Assembly (NCBI GenBank): GCA_007050895.1
Contig: SMYP01000004.1
Location: 1 to 7,867, forward strand
DNA length: 7,867 nt
Direction: 5' to 3'
Source of the DNA: Candidatus Bathyarchaeota archaeon
GTDB taxonomy: Archaea; Thermoproteota; Bathyarchaeia; Bathyarchaeales; UBA233
Shown: piece after piece, positions 1 through 5,384 of the stretch
Layout: each line of letters starts with the position of its first letter
Numbering within the stretch: the stretch's first letter is position 1
Notes under the pieces: model-generated
The model's input: only the letters and a program-made list of their open reading frames with translations
Databases searched by the model: none
Told to the model about the DNA's origin: nothing
Position numbers and translations under genes: made by a program

Positions 1-1
1 C

Positions 2-502
2 CAAATTTATACAATATATTTTGATAACAAAACTGAAAAGTTTGAGTTGAAAACCGATTTAGACGTCAGTAACGCTGACTCAAGTTTTTCTGATCTAGGT
101 ATTCCTATTTGCGTAGCTAATCTTGAAGTGGGAGATACTCTTTCGACAGTTCAACTGAAAGTGAAAGAGACTCTGATCAGGACTTACCCAAATGGTGACA
201 GAGAAACGAACCATGTATCGTGGAGTACCAACAATGACTATGGCGACTGTTACTTTGACAAAAAAACAGGAATGCTCGTTGAGCTTAATAGAACCCATCT
301 ATACATTAATTCAATAACAGATGAAATCATAAAAAAAGTTGACATCGTAAAAATGACGAATTCGAGTTTTTGGTCGAATTCAGATTTTTCAAGGCTAGTT
401 CTCTCCACAATCATTACAACGGCAATGTTGGGCGTTTTTCTACTATCCGCCGCATGTTGTAGACATGTACAAAAAGAACAAGAGCTAGACACAAAATCTT
501 AG
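2..502 (+). CDS. Partial surface/secreted protein with C-terminal membrane anchor (5' end outside window)
   Basis: The reading frame is open to the left edge, with 15 sense codons before the first possible start (TTG at 47). That TTG is therefore probably internal and the N-terminus, likely with a signal peptide, is missing. The visible 166 residues are mostly polar, with a 'YFDKKTGMLVEL' stretch at about visible residues 84-95. This resembles the 'Y-D-x-x-T-G-x-L-x-E' segment I associate with archaeal hypothetical exported proteins, though this is recollection and no search was run. A hydrophobic helix at about residues 131-153 ends in Ala-Ala-Cys-Cys and is followed by a charged tail of about 13 residues, consistent with a single C-terminal transmembrane anchor and an external domain. 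The gene converges on moaA with a gap of 32 nt. Function is unknown. Confidence 0.75.
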   Translation, partial: QIYTIYFDNKTEKFELKTDLDVSNADSSFSDLGIPICVANLEVGDTLSTVQLKVKETLIRTYPNGDRETNHVSWSTNNDYGDCYFDKKTGMLVELNRTHLYINSITDEIIKKVDIVKMTNSSFWSNSDFSRLVLSTIITTAMLGVFLLSAACCRHVQKEQELDTKS

Positions 503-510
503 GTGTTGAC

Positions 511-533
511 AAAAATAAACGGACGCATATGCG
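511..533 (-). terminator. Possible T-rich terminator after moaA, with a 10-bp palindrome
   Basis: Read on the - strand just after the moaA stop codon, the sequence holds the perfect palindrome CGCATATGCG (524-533) followed by the T-rich run TTTATTTTT (511-519). Archaeal termination relies mainly on T-rich tracts in the non-template strand, so this is a plausible end of the moa transcript. The palindrome makes only a very short hairpin and may be incidental. Confidence 0.35.
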
Positions 534-534
534 C

Positions 535-1473
535 TTAATTGCTATCATTGTAGGGGTCTCTTAACTGGTTGGCACAGATGAACAGCTTCTTTAGTTCCTC
601 GTCGCTTGCACCTTGGCGCATGGGCGTTAAAATATCGATCAGATTGTCGTTTCTCATCAGGCAGGTTTTAAGTTTTCCATCACTCGTCACCCGCAATCTG
701 GTGCAGTGAGAACAGAACTCGCCGTTCTCGCTTGGATGTACCACCTCCACTGTAACGTCAGGAAGATAATAGATACGACGGTTATGCATGAATCGCCGAA
801 TTTCGACGCTCACGGCTTTTTGCTTAAGCATTTTCTCATGTTCATCCAAGAATTTATGGTAAACCGAAAAATATGAATCGTCAACGTTAACTTGATCAAG
901 CTCAATTAGCTGAAGTATGGTACCGGTTTGCTGAGCGAGGTTCATCATTTCAGGTATAGCTTCAACGTTGATGCCAGTCAAGATTACCATGTTAAGTTTC
1001 ACGGGGTTAAATCCCGCAGCAACTGCAGATTTTATGCCTTCCAGTGCATTTTCGATTCTTCCGTTGGTGAGCTTGTGATAAATGTCAGGGTTTAACGTTG
1101 GGAGGCTTATGTTTACACGTTTTAATCCGCACGTACGTAGTTCTTGAGCTTGGAAGCCGAGCATGGTCCCGTTGGTTGTCATCGAAAGGTCCTTCAAGCC
1201 AGGTATAGCAGTTATTCCCTTGACAATTTCGCACAGGTCCTTTCGCATAAGCGGCTCTCCGCCTGTCAATTTAATTCTAGAGATGCCCAAGCTGACTGCG
1301 ATTGCAGAGATTCTTGAAATTTCGCCAAAAGTCATTTCTTCCGCTGTGCCCCGTGAGCATGAAGTGATTTCTTCGCCTTCTTTATGGCAGTAATCGCAGC
1401 GCAAGTTGCAGCGCTGAGTTATCGATATTCTCAAGTTAAGAAGTGGACGCCCACAGCTATCTGTTAGAACCAT
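535..1473 (-). CDS. moaA: GTP 3',8-cyclase MoaA (molybdenum cofactor step 1, radical SAM)
   Basis: 312 residues, normal family length. MoaA uses S-adenosylmethionine and two 4Fe-4S clusters to convert GTP to 3',8-cyclo-7,8-dihydro-GTP in the cytoplasm. The radical SAM cluster motif C-x3-C-x2-C is at Cys22, Cys26 and Cys29. The SAM-binding GGEP is at 71-74 and the 'TTNGTML' strand at 99-105. The C-terminal cluster ligands are Cys254, Cys257 and Cys271 in the signature 'FCSHCTRLRVTSDGKLKTC', which includes the Arg residues of the GTP site. The ATG starts 3 nt after the moaB stop with only a weak GGGAA ribosome site, suggesting translational coupling. The protein ends in '-LRDPYNDSN' and lacks the terminal Gly-Gly that is functionally important in bacterial and human MoaA/MOCS1A. 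I believe archaeal relatives often lack it too. Identity is secure. Confidence 0.96.
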   Translation of the reverse strand: MVLTDSCGRPLLNLRISITQRCNLRCDYCHKEGEEITSCSRGTAEEMTFGEISRISAIAVSLGISRIKLTGGEPLMRKDLCEIVKGITAIPGLKDLSMTTNGTMLGFQAQELRTCGLKRVNISLPTLNPDIYHKLTNGRIENALEGIKSAVAAGFNPVKLNMVILTGINVEAIPEMMNLAQQTGTILQLIELDQVNVDDSYFSVYHKFLDEHEKMLKQKAVSVEIRRFMHNRRIYYLPDVTVEVVHPSENGEFCSHCTRLRVTSDGKLKTCLMRNDNLIDILTPMRQGASDEELKKLFICANQLRDPYNDSN

Positions 1474-1476
1474 TCG

Positions 1477-2007
1477 TTATTCCCGTGCATGCCTAACGAT
1501 ATGGGGCGCCTCGGGTAAAATAAGAGTTTCGACCGAAACTATTACAGCATCAGGGGATCCTGGGATACAAAACAGAACTTTGCCCTTTGCTACACCAGCT
1601 AGGGCGCGAGACATAATAGCTGCAGACCCCATCTTTTCGTAGCTTAAGCGCCTAAAAATCTCCCCAAAACCTGGAAGTGTCTTTTCAAAAAAGGGCTTAA
1701 CCGTCTCTATTGTAATATCTCTTGGGGCAATTCCTGTGCCACCACAAAATATTGCAGCGTCCAATTCTACGGAGCTCAAAACCGTATGCAAAGCTTCTTC
1801 GATCATTCTTTTTTCATCCGTGATTATCTTTCTTAATAGAACCTTGTGTCCAGCGTTGCTCAGCAAAGCTTCAATTGTGTCACCTGAGATATCACTTATT
1901 CTATCGCCCTTCTGAACTTCCCGATATCGTGAAGTGCTACAAACGAAAACTGCAAAATTCAATTGTTTATGCGCTGCTGACTTGTGTTTTTTGGTGCTCT
2001 CACTCAT
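1477..2007 (-). CDS. moaB: MoaB/Mog-type molybdopterin adenylyltransferase
   Basis: 176 residues, close to the usual length of about 170. The MoaB/MogA fold binds molybdopterin. Archaeal MoaB (shown for Pyrococcus furiosus) adenylates molybdopterin with Mg-ATP, the step before molybdate or tungstate insertion by MoeA, unlike inactive E. coli MoaB. Visible signatures are 'SDISGDT' (38-44), the substrate-loop 'GGTGIAPRD' (89-97), 'LPGFGEIFRRLSYEKMGSAA' (111-130) and 'CIPGSPDAV' (147-155). A lysine-rich leader of about 15 residues precedes the Rossmann-like core. The ATG lies 4 nt downstream of the moaC stop, preceded by AGGT at 8 nt spacing. Position between moaC and moaA supports the call. Adenylyltransferase activity is inferred from archaeal homologues. 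Confidence 0.93.
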   Translation of the reverse strand: MSESTKKHKSAAHKQLNFAVFVCSTSRYREVQKGDRISDISGDTIEALLSNAGHKVLLRKIITDEKRMIEEALHTVLSSVELDAAIFCGGTGIAPRDITIETVKPFFEKTLPGFGEIFRRLSYEKMGSAAIMSRALAGVAKGKVLFCIPGSPDAVIVSVETLILPEAPHIVRHARE

Positions 2008-2011
2008 TATG

Positions 2012-2449
2012 CTAAACCTGTTTTAATTTCTTTGCGACATGAATGTACTCTATCGCCGTGTTTGGATACTGTCCAGCTGCGTCCTTCTCGTACTGCTTCG
2101 TCATGTCCCAAATTGTCAGCAAAGCAGCAGAGGCAGCGACTAAAGCTTCCATTTCCACGCCAGTTTGAGCTCTAGTCTTTACTGTAGCTGTGACTTTCAC
2201 GCCATTCTTATCAATAATCATCGCTTCAACTTTTACACTAGTTAAAGGCAATGGATGACACAATGGAACAAGCTCGCTCGTTTTTTTAGCTGCAAGCACT
2301 CCTGCAATTTTCGCTGTGTAAAGTGGGTTGCCCTTCGCGATTTTTTCTTCTCTAATCAAGTTCACAGTCTCGGGTTTCAATCGTATTTTCCCTGTTGCTG
2401 TTGCTTCCCGAAAGACCTCCGCTTTGCCTGAAATATCCACCATAGACAC
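2012..2449 (-). CDS. moaC: Cyclic pyranopterin monophosphate synthase MoaC
   Basis: 145 residues. MoaC acts directly after MoaA, rearranging 3',8-cyclo-dihydro-GTP to cyclic pyranopterin monophosphate. The family start 'MVDIS' is at 3-7, the substrate-site 'LCHPLPLT' at 63-70, 'TGVEMEAL' at 96-103, and 'DMTK' at 115-118, where Asp115 and Lys118 match the catalytic Asp128/Lys131 of E. coli MoaC. Two starts are possible: GTG at 2449 and ATG at 2443. GTG is preferred because the strong GGGAGG ends 8 nt before it, against 14 nt before the ATG; the difference is only two residues. First of the three moa genes, 37 nt after the winged-helix gene. Confidence 0.95.
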   Translation of the reverse strand: MSMVDISGKAEVFREATATGKIRLKPETVNLIREEKIAKGNPLYTAKIAGVLAAKKTSELVPLCHPLPLTSVKVEAMIIDKNGVKVTATVKTRAQTGVEMEALVAASAALLTIWDMTKQYEKDAAGQYPNTAIEYIHVAKKLKQV

Positions 2450-2457
2450 ACTACTTT

Positions 2458-2463
2458 CCTCCC
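2458..2463 (-). promoter_or_regulatory. Ribosome binding site of moaC (GGGAGG)
   Basis: The - strand reads GGGAGG, then 8 nt, then GTG (2449). This is the strongest Shine-Dalgarno match in the moa run and it decides for the GTG start over the ATG six bases further on. Confidence 0.7.
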
Positions 2464-2486
2464 AAGATTGGATACGCTTTTTCTGC

Positions 2487-2753
2487 TTATTTATTCTGCT
2501 CCCAAGTTTCTATTAGATTTTTCACAGCAATAGCTTTAGGCGCTCCATCATTGAATCGATATATACGGATTCTTCCATAGACCCTCTGCTGAAGTATTCC
2601 TTCAGCCTCTAATAGTTTTAAATGCTGATTCGTCGTTGAATAATTCAATTTAATCCTACGTGCTATGTCAGAAACATTGAGAGCGCCCAGTCGCGCAACA
2701 AGTCTGAGAATTTTCATCCTAGGTTTTGAAGAAAAAACCTCCTCTATCTCCAT
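2487..2753 (-). CDS. Small ArsR-like winged-helix DNA-binding protein
   Basis: 88 residues from the ATG at 2753. The frame is open further upstream into cdc6, but the extra 55 residues look like read-through of cdc6 in another frame, and good ribosome sites sit just before this ATG. The protein is almost entirely one winged helix: helix 1 'KPRMKILRLVA' (10-20), a helix-turn-helix at about 25-50 ('NVSDIARRIKLNYSTTNQHL', recognition helix around 'YSTTNQHLKLLE'), then a basic wing 'QRVYGRIRIYRF' (56-67). It has no cysteine at all, so it is unlikely to be a thiol-based metal sensor. Likely a cytoplasmic transcription regulator; its target is unknown. Its place between cdc6 and moaC, 11 nt after cdc6, suggests co-expression and perhaps autoregulation of the operon, which is inference. 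Confidence 0.85.
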   Translation of the reverse strand: MEIEEVFSSKPRMKILRLVARLGALNVSDIARRIKLNYSTTNQHLKLLEAEGILQQRVYGRIRIYRFNDGAPKAIAVKNLIETWEQNK

Positions 2754-2758
2754 ACTCT

Positions 2759-2770
2759 TCCCTCTCACCT
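2759..2770 (-). promoter_or_regulatory. Ribosome binding site of the winged-helix gene, overlapping the cdc6 stop
   Basis: The - strand reads AGGTGA (2765-2770) and then GAGGGA (2759-2764), ending 5 nt before the ATG at 2753. The TGA of AGGTGA is itself the cdc6 stop codon, so termination of cdc6 and initiation of the regulator use the same bases. This supports translational coupling and fixes the start. Confidence 0.65.
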
Positions 2771-3943
2771 TTTTTCTAAAGCTGCACTTAATTCTTTCTC
2801 CAGCTCGCAAGCGGGAACCGAAGGTAAAGAAACACGAGTCGATCTGCCACGACCATCTGTCGCCGCAACCTCGGCCTTCAATATACCCAACGCGGAGAAA
2901 AACTGAACGTACTTCCAAAGCTGAGTGTGACTGTGAGGCTGCTCGCCGAATTCTTCACAGACCACAGCATAACCTTGTTCAATCTCCGAAAGAGTTGCGT
3001 AAGTTCTTTGGCTACCCTTAAAAACTCGAGTCGCACCGAGCAGAAAAAGTCTCTCATGAAATCCCAGAGAAGATAACTCGCTTCTCCGTACGGTTGGAAT
3101 TATGCTGGAAACTGCTCTTCGCACGCATTCAGGCTCAACCTTGTCCAAGTCTTCAGCGTCAGCGTATTTTCCAGCACGCCACAAAAGCTCAATTGCGAAA
3201 CGGGCGTTTCCGCTCTCAGAAACTGACAACTCAGCCAAAAGATCAACAGTATCTTCAGATACCGTTGAAGGCTCAAACGCCATTGCTATTCGATCGTTCA
3301 ATATATCTGCAAGCTGGTCTTTTGGATATCGTTCCAACTTAATTACGTTGCGTTGCAACGTGCTTCTTGCACTGTCGTCTAGCCTTTCTATTGACTTCAA
3401 ATCGCGCAGAATACTTATTAGAGATATCCTCTGAGGCTTCTCCGGTCTCATTTCCTGCAATCGCGTTAGTTTGTAGACGGCTTCCGATCCCTCTTGTTCA
3501 ACAAGCGAGTCAAACTCGTCCAAAGCCAAGATCATATATGCATCTTCTTCGTCCAGACTTTGCATAAGCGTTTCCAATGCCTCTTCCGCAGAGTACCCGC
3601 GCTTGGGAAAATTCGGACAAAAAACAGACACTGCACGTTGCAGTATGAGGAAGAGTTTGCCCCGGTATTCCCGACAGTTTACATGTAAATAACGGAAGTT
3701 GACGCCTCGCTTATTTGCTTCAAGAGTTATATTTGCCCCGAAACGCTGCGCAAGGACAGTTTTTCCAGTACCAACTTCGCCTGTAATTATGACTCTCTGT
3801 GTCATTCTCTCTGGAGAATGCAGAAGGAAATTGAAAAACTCCATCATCAAGCGGTGTTCTTTTTCTCTGTGAGGCAGACGGCGAGGAACGTAGTTAATGT
3901 CTAGTTTTGTCTCGTCTTTGAACACGCTTTGATGGGGAGTCAT
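2765..3943 (-). CDS. cdc6: Orc1/Cdc6 family AAA+ ATPase (replication initiator or initiator-like regulator)
   Basis: 392 residues, full family length. Orc1/Cdc6 proteins bind origin DNA and load the MCM helicase; some paralogues act as regulators instead. Domains in order: basic N-terminus with 'PRRLPHREKEH' (20-30); AAA+ core with Walker A GEVGTGKT (55-62) and Walker B 'LALDEFD' (139-145); sensor-1 strand 'ISLISILRDL' (173-182); sensor-2 'SGNARFAIELLWRAG' (244-258) with Arg248; C-terminal winged helix (about 290-385) with 'HSHTQLWKYVQFFSALGIL' (337-355) and the wing 'GRGRSTRVSLPSVP'. The position I align with sensor-1 Asn ('SND' in standard Orc1) is Arg180, as I recall for Cdc6-2-like paralogues. 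ATG at 3943 is preceded by GAGGTCA at about 10-nt spacing. It heads the cdc6-wHTH-moaCBA run. The family is certain; whether it fires an origin is not. Confidence 0.93.
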   Translation of the reverse strand: MTPHQSVFKDETKLDINYVPRRLPHREKEHRLMMEFFNFLLHSPERMTQRVIITGEVGTGKTVLAQRFGANITLEANKRGVNFRYLHVNCREYRGKLFLILQRAVSVFCPNFPKRGYSAEEALETLMQSLDEEDAYMILALDEFDSLVEQEGSEAVYKLTRLQEMRPEKPQRISLISILRDLKSIERLDDSARSTLQRNVIKLERYPKDQLADILNDRIAMAFEPSTVSEDTVDLLAELSVSESGNARFAIELLWRAGKYADAEDLDKVEPECVRRAVSSIIPTVRRSELSSLGFHERLFLLGATRVFKGSQRTYATLSEIEQGYAVVCEEFGEQPHSHTQLWKYVQFFSALGILKAEVAATDGRGRSTRVSLPSVPACELEKELSAALEKR

Positions 3944-4010
3944 ATGGGCTCTTGACCTCGAATAAATTATGCTTGGAGTGTGTTATTCTTTTCTCTTACT
4001 TAGTAATCAT

Positions 4011-4028
4011 TCTTTTGGAAACAAAAGA
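4011..4028. repeat. Hairpin TCTTTTG-GAAA-CAAAAGA with origin-box-like core
   Basis: Perfect 7-bp inverted repeat (4011-4017 and 4022-4028) around a GAAA tetraloop. It contains TGGAAACAAA (4016-4025), which matches the TGGAAAC-N-AA core of archaeal origin recognition boxes as I remember them; the G-rich tail of those boxes is absent. It could be an Orc1/Cdc6 binding half-site or simply an RNA hairpin in a cdc6 leader. Confidence 0.4.
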
Positions 4029-4067
4029 TATCTAACTGAAGAAAGAAGGTTTTGAGGGAGATATCTT
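4025..4067. promoter_or_regulatory. Two AGATATCT palindromes in inverted 9-bp form (probable operator pair)
   Basis: AAGATATCT at 4025-4033 and AGATATCTT at 4059-4067 are exact reverse complements, and each contains the perfect 8-bp palindrome AGATATCT. Centres are 33 bp apart, about three helical turns, so dimers would sit on one face of the DNA. The right copy ends 4 nt before the TATA box. This is the layout expected of a regulator binding site in front of a promoter; the regulator is unknown, and the winged-helix protein of the cdc6 operon is one candidate. Confidence 0.45.
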
Positions 4068-4071
4068 CACA

Positions 4072-4081
4072 TTATATATAA
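4072..4081 (+). promoter_or_regulatory. TATA box TTATATATAA, probable promoter toward the arginine decarboxylase
   Basis: A strong archaeal TATA match and itself a palindrome, so direction cannot be read from the box alone. Toward + strand, with the usual 26-27 nt from box centre, transcription would begin near 4101-4104, giving a leader of about 180 nt for the gene at 4281. Toward the - strand it would start near 4050 and give a cdc6 leader of about 107 nt. Neither flank has a clear BRE. Confidence 0.5.
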
Positions 4082-4096
4082 GCAATTCTCATCCTT

Positions 4097-4201
4097 AGCC
4101 ATTTCAGCAGTTGAGATAAAACTCAGTATTAGATGATGATTCTCTCCTTGAGCAAAGCAAATTGGACCGTCAACAAGGAAAATATAACTGCTGAAATTGC
4201 T
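4097..4201 (+). repeat. Long inverted repeat (16 bp, 15/16) enclosing 73 nt; candidate structured leader or small RNA
   Basis: Left arm 4097-4112 (AGCCATTTCAGCAGTT) pairs with right arm 4186-4201 (AACTGCTGAAATTGCT) with one mismatch (C4100 against T4198); the inner 12 bp are perfect. Inside lie a small GAG/CTC hairpin (4113-4115 with 4122-4124, loop ATAAAA) and a second stem TCCTTG/CAAGGA (4145-4150 with 4174-4179), with TTG/CAA within it (4162-4164 with 4171-4173). Together they draw a plausible three-way junction. The start predicted from the TATA box at 4072-4081 falls at the left arm. Alternatives are a decayed MITE with 16-bp terminal repeats (no target duplication seen) or a DNA cruciform. 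Confidence 0.45.
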
Positions 4202-4280
4202 TTCTAACATCAAATAATGCTCCCAATTGTGCCAAAACGCTAATAAATGCATTCTGCAATTCGTATTTTCGACACGGCAA

Positions 4281-4865
4281 ATGATACCTAAATACTTCTT
4301 CCTTACAAAAGGCGTCGGCAAACATAAAGAGCAACTTCAAAGCTTCGAGTTGGCTTTGCGAAACGCTGGTATTCACTACTGTAACTTGGTGAACGTCTCA
4401 AGCATTGTGCCGCCAGGATGCAAGTTAATTACGAGAAATCAAGGATTGAAAATGGTGCAGCCGGGTGAAATCACCTTTGTGGTTTTAGCTCGAAACGCAA
4501 CTAATGAACCGAATAGACTGGTGGCATCATCAATTGGTGTAGCTATTCCTTCAGGCAATAACCAGTATGGCTACTTGTCTGAGCACCACTCTTTTGGGCA
4601 AACAGACGAAGTCGCTGGAGATTACTCAGAAGACCTGGCTGCGACAATGCTTGCAACAACAATGGGTATCCAGTTCGACCCCGAAACCGCTTGGGATGAA
4701 AGAAAACAGCTTTTCAAAACCAGCGGTATGATAATCAAGACAGACAACATAACCCAATCAGCAAAGGGTGACAAGAACGGCTTGTGGACAACAACAATTG
4801 CCGCTGCAGTTTTTGTGCCACCAAAAAATGGTAAAATCTTGAAACCAAGAAAGAAAACCTTTTGA
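4281..4865 (+). CDS. pdaD: Pyruvoyl-dependent arginine decarboxylase (proenzyme)
   Basis: 194 residues from ATG 4281, somewhat longer than the 165-residue Methanocaldococcus jannaschii enzyme. It decarboxylates arginine to agmatine, the entry to archaeal polyamines and the donor for agmatidine in tRNA-Ile. The proenzyme cleaves itself between two serines: '[12 protein letters not shown]' places the cut at Ser40-Ser41, with Ser41 becoming the pyruvoyl group, giving beta (1-40) and alpha (41-194) chains. Other family marks are '[12 protein letters not shown]' at the start, 'MVQPGE' (58-63), 'ASSIGVAIP' (82-90) and '[10 protein letters not shown]' (97-106), where Glu101 probably equals the catalytic Glu of M. 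jannaschii. The tail is basic. The frame also has a TTG at 4227, but the family begins at this ATG. No ribosome site is visible, so initiation may depend on the leader or on a leaderless transcript. The Nudix gene follows 49 nt later. Confidence 0.92.
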   Translation: MIPKYFFLTKGVGKHKEQLQSFELALRNAGIHYCNLVNVSSIVPPGCKLITRNQGLKMVQPGEITFVVLARNATNEPNRLVASSIGVAIPSGNNQYGYLSEHHSFGQTDEVAGDYSEDLAATMLATTMGIQFDPETAWDERKQLFKTSGMIIKTDNITQSAKGDKNGLWTTTIAAAVFVPPKNGKILKPRKKTF

Positions 4866-4901
4866 CTTTGTAGCGCCAATTTTTGGCTGTATATTCATGC
4901 T

Positions 4902-4907
4902 AAGGAG
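4902..4907 (+). promoter_or_regulatory. Ribosome binding site of the Nudix gene (AAGGAG)
   Basis: AAGGAG ends 7 nt before ATG 4915. An earlier in-frame ATG at 4897 lies upstream of this site and so is not the likely start. Confidence 0.7.
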
Positions 4908-4914
4908 CGATAAC

Positions 4915-5337
4915 ATGAAGTTCACAGGAAGAACAGCTACCGCTATAATCGCATTTCCACCTGACAAGGTTTTGCTAGTTAAAAGGCACACGTTGCCCTT
5001 TAAGGGATTTTGGGCTCTGCCGGGAGGCAGGGTCTGCCCTGGAGAAACGGTTGAGGAAACCATAGTTAGAGAGGTCAAAGAGGAAACTGGTATAGACATT
5101 GAGATAGTTCGCAAGATAGGCGAATACCATGAGCAAGGCGTTCAAGATGGATTAGAGTATGATTACCATCCCGCGTGTTTTCTAGCAAAAATGTTAAGCG
5201 GAGAAATTCGCAAGCAGAAAAGCGAAATTGAAGAAATCAAGCTTTTTAGCTTAGATGAGGTTCCTGCGTCTCTGGCGTTTGAGCATGCCCAGATGATCGA
5301 AGATTTTACCGCTTTGCGCAAAAAGAATATAGATTAA
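4915..5337 (+). CDS. Nudix hydrolase (MutT / ADP-ribose pyrophosphatase type)
   Basis: 140 residues from ATG 4915, chosen for its ribosome site. Nudix enzymes cleave nucleoside diphosphates linked to another group, using Mg2+. The complete Nudix box G-x5-E-x7-R-E-U-x-E-E-x-G-U runs from Gly38 to Ile60, with Glu44, Arg52, Glu53, Glu56 and Glu57 all present, so the enzyme should be active. The segment before it, 'FKGFWALPGGRVCPGET' (29-45), resembles small-molecule hydrolases of the ADP-ribose or MutT kind. Substrate cannot be read from sequence. It may be cotranscribed with the arginine decarboxylase upstream (49-nt gap); no metabolic link is obvious. It converges on the receiver gene with a 20-nt gap. 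Confidence 0.9.
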   Translation: MKFTGRTATAIIAFPPDKVLLVKRHTLPFKGFWALPGGRVCPGETVEETIVREVKEETGIDIEIVRKIGEYHEQGVQDGLEYDYHPACFLAKMLSGEIRKQKSEIEEIKLFSLDEVPASLAFEHAQMIEDFTALRKKNID

Positions 5338-5338
5338 G

Positions 5339-5384
5339 TCTTATTGGTTTCTTCTAGTTATTTTATGAGTTTCAGTTTTTCTTT
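5339..5384 (+). terminator. Possible T-rich termination region after the Nudix gene
   Basis: The + strand after the Nudix stop is T-rich (TTATTGGTTTCTTCT, then TTTCAGTTTTTCTTT at 5370-5384), running into the 3' end of the convergent receiver gene. No hairpin is needed for archaeal termination. Weak call, since part of the T-richness comes from lysine-rich coding on the other strand. Confidence 0.25.

Larger units (their letters stand above)
3944..4280. other. Divergent intergenic region between cdc6 and the arginine decarboxylase gene
   Basis: 337 nt with no convincing gene. It must carry promoters for both flanking operons. It is unusually rich in symmetric elements, listed separately: hairpin 4011-4028, twin AGATATCT palindromes 4025-4067, TATA box 4072-4081 and a long inverted repeat 4097-4201. 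The AT-rich segment next to an orc1/cdc6 gene is also where archaeal replication origins often lie. A weak TATA-like CATAATTTATT is readable toward cdc6 at 3961-3971, which would give an almost leaderless transcript. Positions 4202-4280 hold no further structure that I can see. Confidence 0.7.

Noticed and set aside
2754..2918. N-terminal extension of the winged-helix frame by 55 codons
   Set aside because: It lies inside the 3' end of cdc6 in another frame, encodes Cys/Trp/Gly-rich nonsense, and the strong ribosome sites point to the ATG at 2753.
3094..3688. Several + strand open frames opposite cdc6
   Set aside because: They are antisense to a full-length, motif-complete cdc6 gene, overlap one another and show no domain features.
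4131..4197. C/D box-like pair: ATGATGA (4133-4139) and CTGA (4191-4194)
   Set aside because: The spacing is possible for a C/D guide RNA, but no C' (TGATGA) or D' (CTGA) pair is found between them and the flanks do not form the usual terminal stem. The D-like CTGA also lies inside the long inverted-repeat arm.
4067..4321. 84-codon open frame on the - strand over the intergenic region and the start of the decarboxylase gene
   Set aside because: It overlaps the well-supported pdaD start, contains both arms of the inverted repeat, shows no recognisable domain and has no ribosome site that I can see.
4875..4887. Hairpin GCCAA-TTT-TTGGC between the decarboxylase and Nudix genes
   Set aside because: Only 5 bp with a 3-nt loop and no T-tract after it; too weak for a terminator call, and the two genes may be cotranscribed.
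5313..5322. Palindrome TTTGCGCAAA near the 3' end of the Nudix gene
   Set aside because: It lies within coding sequence and is short enough to arise by chance; no second copy or promoter context is seen.
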